Under the pieces are notes generated by a model. The model ran no database searches. It had not been told where the DNA came from and worked only from the letters and a program-made list of their open reading frames with translations. A DNA stretch of 64,000 nt. Source: CBDVBE01 sp964543525. GTDB taxonomy: Bacteria > Fibrobacterota > Chitinivibrionia > Chitinivibrionales > JANQEN01. The stretch is from positions 1 through 64,000 of the forward strand of contig CAZIYW010000009.1 in the NCBI GenBank assembly GCA_964543525.1, read 5' to 3'. Shown piece by piece: positions 17,155 to 26,031 of the stretch. Position numbers and translations under genes: made by a program. Each line of letters starts with the position of its first letter. Within the stretch, counting starts at the first letter, position 1.

Positions 17155-20100
17155 TTATTTAAAGTATATGGTTACCGTCAGTGCCAGAGTATTATTGGTT
17201 CGTGTTGTCTCATTAAGGTACGTGTATTCCTTTTCAAATATATATTCCAGCAGGCCGTCCACATTATCAGTAAAATCATAGGTTATCTTTGGATGGAGAA
17301 TAAAGCTCCAGTCCTCCTCGGTAAAATCAGTAAAGGCGGAACCGTCACCGGTAGTCTGCTGTGTCTGATCCTCTGCCACACCGGTCCGTTCATAGGTTCT
17401 TTCTGTTTTCTTCTGCGTCACATCAAGACTCATGACCGTTTCACCCTTTATCGGAACGACCCAGCGGTTAAAGAGCTTCAACTCACGATCCGTTTTTCCC
17501 GGGATAGTATATTTCACATTCCAGGTATTACCGTAATTCTTTGTCTTACTATTGGATCCGTCCCGAACCTCCTCTCCATCAAGAGTCACCTTGGAATCGA
17601 CGGAATACCGGAAGGCATAGTTGATATTAATCGGTTTTACCTTAAGAAGGCCGTCCACACTGACAAGCGGCTCCCACGCATGCCCTCTGGTGATATCACT
17701 GCGGATAAGTGAGGTGAGCACCCCGGGATCGGTATAACTCTTTTTCGTTGTCTTTGTGAGCTGATATGAGGAGCGCAGGCTGAAATTCTTCATGTTCTTT
17801 TTTATAAACGGTATCCGCTCAAGAACATTGGAGCTGGCACCGACCCGTAAATCAGGAAAGGTGATCGCACTGTCCATAATCATGGTTTCCGGAATGACGG
17901 TATAATCACGGCTCCAGCCGAGGCTTATCGGTTTTAATGTCACATCAACCGGTTTCGGTAGCCGCATTGATGTTCCGAAGGAATAATTCTGATTTGCGGT
18001 CCGCTTGTCATTTCTATACAGCTCATAGTCATATCCCTTATTCTTGCGGTACCAGATCCCGCCAAAGGCAGTGGTATCATTCATATTACCGGTAATTATG
18101 TCGGTAAAACTGCGTCCTTTCACACCCATCTGGTACTTGAAAAAATCATAAAACCAGATGTCCTGAGCCGCCAGAAATTCGGTACTGATGTAATCGTTAT
18201 TCAGATTTGATGAAGCACTGTAATTAAAAGTGACTGAAGTCAAACCGACCTTGTCGAGTCCTTTCTCCATAGAGCCGAATACATTACTCAGTCCTTTTAT
18301 CTTTTCAGTTCGCTCACTTATGAATGAAAAAAACGATCGGATTCTGAAATTGCTGTTAAAACTGAACTCGCTGTTCACCTGTGCATTGAGATAGTTAGGA
18401 TTGCCGTTAAAGGTTCTCGGTGTCTGATTATAGCGGACGCGATAGTCGGCGCTGTGGGTCAGCCAGTCAAAGAACTGGGGATCGACCCGCAGGGAGGCAT
18501 TCTGGCTGCGGGATTTTTCCGCGTATGTTATCCAGTATTTCCGCCATACCGGATCCCACTCAAATACCCGGTCCCTGATAAAGTTACCGGTTCCCCACAA
18601 CCCCCATTTATCAAGGGCATCATCGAAGTTACGGCTTACGGAAACATCAAAATCGGTCTGAATCAGCGGGGCGATGGGAGAATAGGAGAACTGTATGCCG
18701 TGGGTTAACCCGAGCGTTTCATCGATCCGCTCCACCGATGTCTGTGTCTTGACATCTTCGAGAGAACGGTACGAATAGGAGCGGGAATAGGCGCCGTCCA
18801 GCAAATCAAAATTCAATCTGCTCGGCAGCAGGTTAAACTCATAGTTTTTAATGTACCGGGGAAAACGCCTGGCTTTAACTTTTTTAAAGGGAGACCATGA
18901 GGTCCATTCCGGCGGTTTACGCGGAGACAAATCGTACTTTATACTGGCTTGATGCGTTCGATTCGACGAGACATTGATATGATCCTCACCTATTTCCGAT
19001 CGTTCGAGACTGTCAAGGTCCTCTTCAGGCAGCATACCTTCAAGCTGGGTAGTACTGTCCCGGGAGTAGCTGTAATTGCTGGTAATCCTGTCTGCCGTAA
19101 AATTAACAAAAGGATTTTCCGAGTCGATTGTTTTACTGTAGCTGGTATACCACGACTTAACCACCTTGTTTGTCTGATAATGCTCGGCATCGGTCTTATC
19201 CTTGGACAGACCGGAATTAAATATCAGATCGGCAAAATCCTCAGCCATGTCACCAAACCCGTCCGCTTTATTATCACGACCGGTTAACATGATATCAGAC
19301 TCGGGGCGCTGCTTTGGCCGGGAGAGTGATGCAGACACACCGGTACCGAATGGAACATTCACACCCCATTTATCCGGAAGAAATTTACTGACAGTCCACT
19401 GAGCGTTCAATCCGGCGGATAATTGTGCATCCTTTCTCATAAACGGATCCTCCGACATCTTCCTGAAATCAGCGTCATCATAGCTGAGGTTTGCCGAGAA
19501 ATCCATAAAATCGGCCCACTGGGTGTTCAGGTTGGCCCTGAAAGCCCACCCGTCAATCGACTGAATGCCCTTCACACGAATACCGTTCACCCAGATTTCT
19601 CCATACCCGAAGCCAACACCGTCAGGGTGCCGAACCACTCCCATCGCCATCCACTTCACTTCGTGGAAAGAGGGAAGATTTCCCGTTTTTGAATAGATCT
19701 GGACCCTGTTTCCATCGGGCAGGGTATCGATGAGGTTGATGGAATCGAGCTGATCGCCGTAGAGTTCATGATAATGCTGCTTCAACTCGGCAATAGCCTT
19801 TAAATTAACCTTCAGGCTTCTCCCCAGCCGCCAGTGATCATCCAGATCGGCGGTCCTGAATTCATAGTAACTGCTGTCGCTGTTTCCGAACCTGAACACA
19901 AACTCGATACGATTCTCTTTAAAACCCATAATTGACGGATCATTGGTTTTATCCACTAATGCACCGCTTGCATCGGGCGCCATAATTTTAACATCATGCT
20001 CTTTGACATACATCTGTATCTCTTTGTAGGCAGTAAGGTTGAGTTTCCGGAACTGGGGAATATGCTTTTCAATCAATGCCTCTTCACCACCCTTTAAATC

Positions 20101-23100
20101 CTCATAATTCAAGCGCAGGGCATAGTCCTTTATCACCTTCTTTTCCCGATCCAGCGAATCAACACCGTCCGGACGCTTATAGTACCCTTTATCGTCTATG
20201 GTATTAAGTACGGATACATCAATTTTCACTCTGGCCGAATCACCGGTAGGTACCTGCAGCCACTGATTTCCCGTGAACTTTATCTCGGCAAATTCAAGTG
20301 AGTCTACCGCTTTCATTTTATTATGGGAACCCAGATCCTTCCAGAGAAACCGCACGAACTCAATATTTTTCCAATTGGGATTGTTAACTTTTTCGTAGAT
20401 AGTATCATTCACCGCATTCAGAGGTATACGGATATACATCCACCCTGATTTCTTTTCGATTTGACCTGCGGTCGTACTATCCCCATTATCATATATGCTC
20501 CTGGTTTTCACCGTGTCGAGAAACATGCTGTTTTTAAAATCCCTTAAATCAATTTTTACTCTAAAATAACGTTCTATATTTTTAAACCCGTCATTATTGA
20601 TATCTTCAGAGGTAAGGTAATTATCATTCTGAGTACCGTTTACATATTGTTTGTTCTTGAAATTTTTCTCTTCAGTATTGTACCGTCGCCAGTTATCACG
20701 GGAAGGATCCTTTATAAAATCCGCCGTTTCCAGATTTTCCCCGCCAAGTCTTTCATCGCCGTACCACAGGGTATCCCAGAAAAGTGAATCTGACGTCAGA
20801 TTGGGATACACATAATACTCCAGTGTATCAGGCAGCTTATCAAGCCCGAGATCATATTTGGTATCTTTTTCACCCTCAAGCTTGTTCATTCTTTCATAGT
20901 TGGAAGAATCATTCGGTGGTCCTCCATGTAAAGCCAGATCCTCACTTAAAACGCCCATATCAATATAGAGCACACCGCTTTTTGATTTATTCTTGACATA
21001 GAATTCAAGATACCGGTCCTTACGGCGATCCTTAAACGAAGGCGGCAAGGAAGTCATAATACCTGTCCAGGGGTTGATCAGTATTTTACCCGACGCATCG
21101 GTTACATTCGCCAGAAGTGACGAGTCGGTCGGCAGAGGTCTGTTTATCAGACGAAGCGTGGATATATAGAGGTTGTTGTTTTCCTCATCCTCTTCCGTTA
21201 ACTCCCATATCTCTTCCCGCTTGGTCCTCTCAACCGAATAGGGCATGTACCAGTAGGTCTGCCAGGCCGGGGGATTGTAAAAAGCAGAATCACCGGCCAT
21301 CACACCGAATGAGGGGCTTGCTTTATGCCATAGGGCATGGGATTCACCGAGTGGATAGCCCTGTTCACTGGAACGGAAATCATCGACATAGGCCTCGCCA
21401 TTATTATCCTCGTCCGGTTTAAGATAGCTGTAGGCAACTTCAAAATCCAGCGTTGCCGAGGAGGTACTGGTGGTGGTAATGCCGGGAATAAAGTTAACCA
21501 GATTGGTCATCCACTCCGGCTCAAAGTCAAGACGGAGGTTGGTGTCGAAAAGGAACCGGTTAAAGGGCTCATGGCCGACCCGGGGAATCTTGTCCTTTGA
21601 CGAGGTAAACTGCCCCATGATACTGGTTGCCCAGAAGGACTCCCGACCGATATTCGGCAGATCAAGTTTGCCGTAAGCTCCCAGGAAACGCTTGCTCTCG
21701 AACATGAAAAGCGATTCCTGCTGATAATCCACTTCAATCTCACTTGCACTCTTGGCCCGGTCCGAGAGGAGGGTAATACTTCCGAATTCATAGTTAATGT
21801 AATAATCGACATCCTTTTTAAGTGTCGTTCCCTTGACTTTCAGAGTCTCTGAGCCGGGCATAATGCCCCAGCCAATCTGAAAGGTGGTCTGCCGCGCACT
21901 TCCCGTTGTCACAATATCGAAATTTGACTCTGCAATGTCAAGCGAATCCTCGAGATAAATGTTCTCCTGGAAGTTGTTATTCCCTTTTATATCTTTACCC
22001 AGGTCAGGATTTGCAAAGGGCCGGTTGCTGTGAATAACCGTGCCGGTATTGTCAGTGGCTGTAAAGGGCGGTACTATCAGATACTTCTCGGTAAAATCAT
22101 AGATATTCTCATTACCGACATCCGGATTTCCCTTGTCATCGGTAAGACCGAGGATATATGAAACCAGCACATCCTTTCCATCAACAGTTACATACCGCTC
22201 TTCCTTTTCAGAATTAGCTTTAACCACTCTAATCTCGAATTCATCGGGCCGGGCGTCCATAGGCATCTGATAGACATTACGCCACATCAGTACTTCTCCG
22301 GGATTATTGACATCGCCATCCCTGTTTTTTAACAGCTCGAGATATTTATACCCGACAATACCCCCGATATAATCCTGTTTTGTAGTATCGCCTTTTTCTA
22401 TACTACCGTTATTCAATGAGAGAAACATGGTAACGACATCATTTCCTCCGGGACGTTCGGCACCCAGGAAACGAATATATCCATTCTTCCGGTCAACTTC
22501 ATAATCCTGAAATTCCTTCAGCTTCCTGAATAAATGGCCGTTGACTTTATCATCCCCATATGCTGCATACACATAATCCTTGTCGTTATAGCCCTTCTGC
22601 ATATTGGTTTCGAGACGATACAGGTAGAGTTTATCAACGGTGGGTACAGAATCACGAATACCGATGTACTTGGAGATATACATGGTATCCAGAAAGAAAT
22701 AGGCATTTCTCAAATAGTCTTTACAGCCGATCTTTACTTCACCCGCCTTTTTCCCGGAGGGATCCAGGGTGGTTTTTTGTGTTTCCGCATTTTCCCTGCT
22801 GAAAATGGTGGTTAACGAGAGCGGCCCCCACCGGGAGCGAATCTTCACACCGAACAGTCCTTCGTGGCTCCCGGAATACCCTGCCAGCCCCTGCCCCGGC
22901 ATCTGGAAATTGGTATACCCGGCAACCACTTCCTGAATAATTTCATCCTCGAGCTGGTCGGCGGAGTCAGGTTCAGCCTTATATTCGATCTTCAGTTTCT
23001 TCATCTGATCTTTAATGCTGAAATCCTGCCCCTCCTTATCCTTACCCGTTTTTATCTCGATATCAATAAGCCGGCCGATACTTCCCCTGATGGTAAACAT

Positions 23101-23685
23101 GTTATCGTAATCAAACCCGAATCCGCCGGTGGGTCTCTCCTCATCACTCTCATCTTTACCGGTCTCGACCCGCCTTTTGTCATATTTCAGGGTCAGGGAC
23201 TGAAATCCCTTTATAGAGAGTTTCGGCGGATCTTTCCCCAGAACCCGGCGCGCCCAGGCAGGATAGTGGACCGGCATGGCAAACTCAAGCTTCGGCACCC
23301 CTTTCTTTTTATCCTTCTCCTCCCTGGCTTTTCTATGGCTGTCAAGCCACAGAGCCGAGATGGAAAAACGGCGCATGCTTTTGAAATACTCATCCAGTTC
23401 AGGATAGTGAAACTGCCAGATCGGATACCCGGAAAAAGTATCGTACTGCACAAAGGTTATCTGCCGTTTCTCAAAATCGATAATGGTCGTATCTTTAAAG
23501 AGAGAGGAGGTAACTTCAAAAACATCAGGATGCTCTTCAAGGAGGGGACTGGTAATCCGTGTCTCCTCATACAGAGGATGAAATCCGTGGATACTGGGCG
23601 GATAAAACAGAATTCCCTCCCCGTATACAGAACATATACCGGCAGCAGTCAACAGAGAAATAAGGCCTATTCTTATCCGTATCAA
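17155..23685 (-). CDS. sprA: SprA/Sov, type IX secretion system outer-membrane translocon
   Basis: About 2,175 residues, in the SprA size range. The N-terminal part has the features I know from SprA (a Y-x-P-x-x-x-G-F-H-P...F-E-V...I-x-F segment, an I-x-G-x-Q-x-L-T-L-K-Y-x-x-R-R stretch, and G-L-F-G-V-K-I...G-P-L-S-L-T-T-I-F-S-R-E). The rest is alternating aromatic beta strands forming the giant 36-strand barrel, ending in a hydrophobic/aromatic strand (I-Y-F-K). SprA exports folded proteins carrying C-terminal sorting domains. The open frame reaches a TTG at 23778, but the TTG at 23685, with AAGGGTG 6 nt upstream, starts directly at a good signal peptide (I-R-I-R-I-G-L-I-S-L-L) and is my choice. 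Confidence 0.92.
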   Translation of the reverse strand: MIRIRIGLISLLTAAGICSVYGEGILFYPPSIHGFHPLYEETRITSPLLEEHPDVFEVTSSLFKDTTIIDFEKRQITFVQYDTFSGYPIWQFHYPELDEYFKSMRRFSISALWLDSHRKAREEKDKKKGVPKLEFAMPVHYPAWARRVLGKDPPKLSIKGFQSLTLKYDKRRVETGKDESDEERPTGGFGFDYDNMFTIRGSIGRLIDIEIKTGKDKEGQDFSIKDQMKKLKIEYKAEPDSADQLEDEIIQEVVAGYTNFQMPGQGLAGYSGSHEGLFGVKIRSRWGPLSLTTIFSRENAETQKTTLDPSGKKAGEVKIGCKDYLRNAYFFLDTMYISKYIGIRDSVPTVDKLYLYRLETNMQKGYNDKDYVYAAYGDDKVNGHLFRKLKEFQDYEVDRKNGYIRFLGAERPGGNDVVTMFLSLNNGSIEKGDTTKQDYIGGIVGYKYLELLKNRDGDVNNPGEVLMWRNVYQMPMDARPDEFEIRVVKANSEKEERYVTVDGKDVLVSYILGLTDDKGNPDVGNENIYDFTEKYLIVPPFTATDNTGTVIHSNRPFANPDLGKDIKGNNNFQENIYLEDSLDIAESNFDIVTTGSARQTTFQIGWGIMPGSETLKVKGTTLKKDVDYYINYEFGSITLLSDRAKSASEIEVDYQQESLFMFESKRFLGAYGKLDLPNIGRESFWATSIMGQFTSSKDKIPRVGHEPFNRFLFDTNLRLDFEPEWMTNLVNFIPGITTTSTSSATLDFEVAYSYLKPDEDNNGEAYVDDFRSSEQGYPLGESHALWHKASPSFGVMAGDSAFYNPPAWQTYWYMPYSVERTKREEIWELTEEDEENNNLYISTLRLINRPLPTDSSLLANVTDASGKILINPWTGIMTSLPPSFKDRRKDRYLEFYVKNKSKSGVLYIDMGVLSEDLALHGGPPNDSSNYERMNKLEGEKDTKYDLGLDKLPDTLEYYVYPNLTSDSLFWDTLWYGDERLGGENLETADFIKDPSRDNWRRYNTEEKNFKNKQYVNGTQNDNYLTSEDINNDGFKNIERYFRVKIDLRDFKNSMFLDTVKTRSIYDNGDSTTAGQIEKKSGWMYIRIPLNAVNDTIYEKVNNPNWKNIEFVRFLWKDLGSHNKMKAVDSLEFAEIKFTGNQWLQVPTGDSARVKIDVSVLNTIDDKGYYKRPDGVDSLDREKKVIKDYALRLNYEDLKGGEEALIEKHIPQFRKLNLTAYKEIQMYVKEHDVKIMAPDASGALVDKTNDPSIMGFKENRIEFVFRFGNSDSSYYEFRTADLDDHWRLGRSLKVNLKAIAELKQHYHELYGDQLDSINLIDTLPDGNRVQIYSKTGNLPSFHEVKWMAMGVVRHPDGVGFGYGEIWVNGIRVKGIQSIDGWAFRANLNTQWADFMDFSANLSYDDADFRKMSEDPFMRKDAQLSAGLNAQWTVSKFLPDKWGVNVPFGTGVSASLSRPKQRPESDIMLTGRDNKADGFGDMAEDFADLIFNSGLSKDKTDAEHYQTNKVVKSWYTSYSKTIDSENPFVNFTADRITSNYSYSRDSTTQLEGMLPEEDLDSLERSEIGEDHINVSSNRTHQASIKYDLSPRKPPEWTSWSPFKKVKARRFPRYIKNYEFNLLPSRLNFDLLDGAYSRSYSYRSLEDVKTQTSVERIDETLGLTHGIQFSYSPIAPLIQTDFDVSVSRNFDDALDKWGLWGTGNFIRDRVFEWDPVWRKYWITYAEKSRSQNASLRVDPQFFDWLTHSADYRVRYNQTPRTFNGNPNYLNAQVNSEFSFNSNFRIRSFFSFISERTEKIKGLSNVFGSMEKGLDKVGLTSVTFNYSASSNLNNDYISTEFLAAQDIWFYDFFKYQMGVKGRSFTDIITGNMNDTTAFGGIWYRKNKGYDYELYRNDKRTANQNYSFGTSMRLPKPVDVTLKPISLGWSRDYTVIPETMIMDSAITFPDLRVGASSNVLERIPFIKKNMKNFSLRSSYQLTKTTKKSYTDPGVLTSLIRSDITRGHAWEPLVSVDGLLKVKPININYAFRYSVDSKVTLDGEEVRDGSNSKTKNYGNTWNVKYTIPGKTDRELKLFNRWVVPIKGETVMSLDVTQKKTERTYERTGVAEDQTQQTTGDGSAFTDFTEEDWSFILHPKITYDFTDNVDGLLEYIFEKEYTYLNETTRTNNTLALTVTIYFK

Positions 23686-23778
23686 TCTACACCCTTGTTG
23701 TAAACGGCCGTCTCTTTCTGAGACACGCCGTTTTCTCCTCGTATTTATGCCGGGAGAATTCTGATTCAACGCTTCCAA

Positions 23779-24085
23779 GGGGTTGACTGGTCAGCCGTTA
23801 AAGTGGATGTACCAGTCTCTGCTTCGCGGTAAGGGGCGCTCCCCTCAGGAGTTGAAATTTTTATTACCAGTTAACAGATACTAAATTACTATCTGACCGA
23901 AAAAAAGATAACACCGTCATTTCGAGTGGAGGGAGAAATCTACATGGTATTCATTATTTATAAAAAAAGGATTTCTCCCTCCGGGTCGAAATGACACATC
24001 ACGGATTTTTCGAGCAAATTCTGATTAACTGTAGTACTATAACTATAAGTAAGTATAAGAAACCACACAAATATTTCGTTTATAG
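23779..24085. other. intergenic with inverted-repeat element
   Basis: About 300-390 bp between the sprA start and the SUMF1-domain gene. It contains the inverted repeat at 23916-23995 and small GC hairpins (for example GGGG-CGCT-CCCC near 23833-23844). It must also hold the sprA promoter, but I see no convincing -35/-10 pair. Confidence 0.5.
23916..23995. repeat. MITE/REP-like inverted repeat
   Basis: Arms at 23916-23940 and 23969-23995 match as GTCATTTCGA-x3-GGAGGGAGAAATC with only the three-base centre different. The arms are separated by about 28 bp. The arm resembles the widespread GTCATTxCGAG...GxGAAxxAATC family of small dispersed repeats found between genes in many bacteria. Its transcript would fold into a long hairpin. 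Confidence 0.85.
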
Positions 24086-25171
24086 TTACCGTTTATTCAC
24101 GTCTTTACAACATCGGAACCCGACCGGATTGTGTTGATTCTGTGGAAAATAGCTGTAGCGCGGCTCAAAACAGCTCGCCTGCGGACCGCTCGCCCAGAAT
24201 CCACCCATAACATTGTAAAACTCCCTGTTCTTTTTCGAGCGCGTACTGGTCCATTCCGCAAGGTTACCCGACATATCGTATATTCCGAAATACCCGCGGC
24301 ACTCCGGTCTGCTCCCCGATTCCGCTACTGCCGTATCCCGTGTCACACACGCATAGGGCTCATAGTGGTCACCATAAGGATATTTCCAGCTGTATGCGCC
24401 TGCACAGGCGAGTGACCACTCATCAGAGGTGCACAACCGCTTCCCTACCATAAAGCAGGAATCCATCGCCTGATACACCGAAACGTATGACTTTGGTTTG
24501 ACCTCTTTTTTATTCGGCCACTCATAGCGATCAATACAGAAGGTGACTGTGCCGATCTTTATATATTCCATATCCTCAGGACAATATTTCTTCTTCGGTT
24601 GCTTTATCTCATACGTTTCACGACGCTCCGGCATGACATTGTCACAGGTGTCCTTCGCCCGGTAGCAAATAGTTACCGTCTTTTTTATTGAAATTGAATC
24701 ATTTGGCCGGTATACCTTCCACGCCGTTTCATCACTCCGTTTCCAGCTGATACTGCACGGTTCAGAAGGAACCAGCCTTACCGTTATTTCTCCATAGTGC
24801 AATCCTCCCGATGGATCCGGGTATACCCACGGTGCAACAGTGTCCTCTTCGCAGGGATCAATAACCACTGTATCGAGCGGAACCGTATCAACCGTATCAG
24901 GAGGAGCCGGTACCGTATCCACGGGAATCACAGGTATTTCCTTCACTACCGGTACTACCGTGTCCTTAGTAATCGGAACCGTATCAACAACCATAGCGGT
25001 CTCCGGTACGATTTCAGTACCTTCACGCGGATCAGCCCCTTTGTCCCGCGTCACAAGGAAACAGATAAAAATGACCAGGAACAGGATGAAGATAAGAAGA
25101 ATAAGGAGCAGAAGTAATCGTTTTTTCTTTTTCCTTTTATTGTTTTTCTGGCACTTGATTTCCGGAGCCAT
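24086..25171 (-). CDS. membrane-anchored SUMF1/FGE-fold protein
   Basis: A 361-residue protein. A Lys-rich N-terminus precedes one TM helix (about 18-41); then comes a Thr/Val/Pro/Asp-rich linker (D-T-V-P repeats, about 55-110), a small Fn3/chitobiase-C-like domain (about 115-190), and a C-terminal formylglycine-generating-enzyme-fold domain (about 195-358: M-E-Y-I-K-I-G...C-I-D-R-Y-E-W-P...G-K-R-L-C-T-S-D-E-W...M-S-G-N-L-A-E-W-T...G-F-R-C-C). In most bacterial relatives this fold is a binding or protein-interaction module rather than a sulfatase activator. Its ATG overlaps the folP stop by one base (TAATG), so it is translationally coupled. Confidence 0.85.
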   Translation of the reverse strand: MAPEIKCQKNNKRKKKKRLLLLLILLIFILFLVIFICFLVTRDKGADPREGTEIVPETAMVVDTVPITKDTVVPVVKEIPVIPVDTVPAPPDTVDTVPLDTVVIDPCEEDTVAPWVYPDPSGGLHYGEITVRLVPSEPCSISWKRSDETAWKVYRPNDSISIKKTVTICYRAKDTCDNVMPERRETYEIKQPKKKYCPEDMEYIKIGTVTFCIDRYEWPNKKEVKPKSYVSVYQAMDSCFMVGKRLCTSDEWSLACAGAYSWKYPYGDHYEPYACVTRDTAVAESGSRPECRGYFGIYDMSGNLAEWTSTRSKKNREFYNVMGGFWASGPQASCFEPRYSYFPQNQHNPVGFRCCKDVNKR

Positions 25172-26031
25172 TATGTCTGTTCAATGGTTGAAAGTACTTG
25201 AAGTAACTCTTTTGTCGCCGCAATATCATGTACACGAAACAGCTTCGCTCCATGTATATACGCTGCAGCGACACTGCCCAGAGTACCATACAGGCGATCA
25301 GCAGTCTCCTTTCCCGTTATCTGACCGACAAACGATTTACGTGACGTGCCGATTAGCACCGGAAATCCGGTGCGTACCAGTTCAGCCAACCGACGCAGAA
25401 GTATACAATTATCTTCAAATCGCTTTGCGAAACCGATACCCGGATCCAGAACAATATTCTCCCGCAGCACACCGCAATCAACAAATTTCCCGACACTGTC
25501 AAGGAGCTCATCAATAACTTCACGTACGACATTATGGTATGACGGATCCTGCTGCATTGTTTCCGGTCGTTTCCTGCTGTGCATCAAGACAATGGGACAC
25601 TGGTTCTCTGCGGCAAGCGGCGCCATGTCCGGATCAAACCGCCCGGCGCTGATATCATTTATCCAGGTCGCACCGGCAGCCAGCGCTTCGCGCGCCACAG
25701 CAGCCTTGGCGGTATCGATACTGATAGGTACAGCCGTCTCACTGCGCAATTGTGTAATAACGGGTATTACCCGCCGGAGCTCCTCGGTAACAGACACCGG
25801 CAAAGAACCGGGCCGTGAAGACTCGCCGCCGATATCAAGGATATCCGCACCTTCACGAAGAAGCTGCCGGGCATGTGCACAGGCCGTGTCGAGCGTATCA
25901 TACCTGCCGCCGTCATAGAAAGAGTCCGGGGTAACATTAACAACACCCATAAGCGCAAACTGCTTTTCATCAAGAAAAGCAGGTAAGGCGATCTTTACAG
26001 ATTCCGATTCTGCCGCTGCTGAACTGCTCAT
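25171..26031 (-). CDS. folP: dihydropteroate synthase
   Basis: A 286-residue DHPS. Motifs: G-V-V-N-V-T-P-D-S-F-Y-D-G-G near residue 31 (pterin and diphosphate loop 1), D-I-G-G-E-S-S-R-P-G near 65, N-D-I-S-A-G near 118, D-P-G-I-G-F-A-K near 200, G-T-S-R-K-S-F near 228 and the closing R-V-H-D. It joins p-aminobenzoate to hydroxymethyl-dihydropterin diphosphate in folate synthesis. A PabB-PabC fusion that supplies p-aminobenzoate lies at 35157 in this window. The ATG overlaps the ftsH stop (ATGA), so the two are translationally coupled. Confidence 0.97.
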   Translation of the reverse strand: MSSSAAAESESVKIALPAFLDEKQFALMGVVNVTPDSFYDGGRYDTLDTACAHARQLLREGADILDIGGESSRPGSLPVSVTEELRRVIPVITQLRSETAVPISIDTAKAAVAREALAAGATWINDISAGRFDPDMAPLAAENQCPIVLMHSRKRPETMQQDPSYHNVVREVIDELLDSVGKFVDCGVLRENIVLDPGIGFAKRFEDNCILLRRLAELVRTGFPVLIGTSRKSFVGQITGKETADRLYGTLGSVAAAYIHGAKLFRVHDIAATKELLQVLSTIEQT

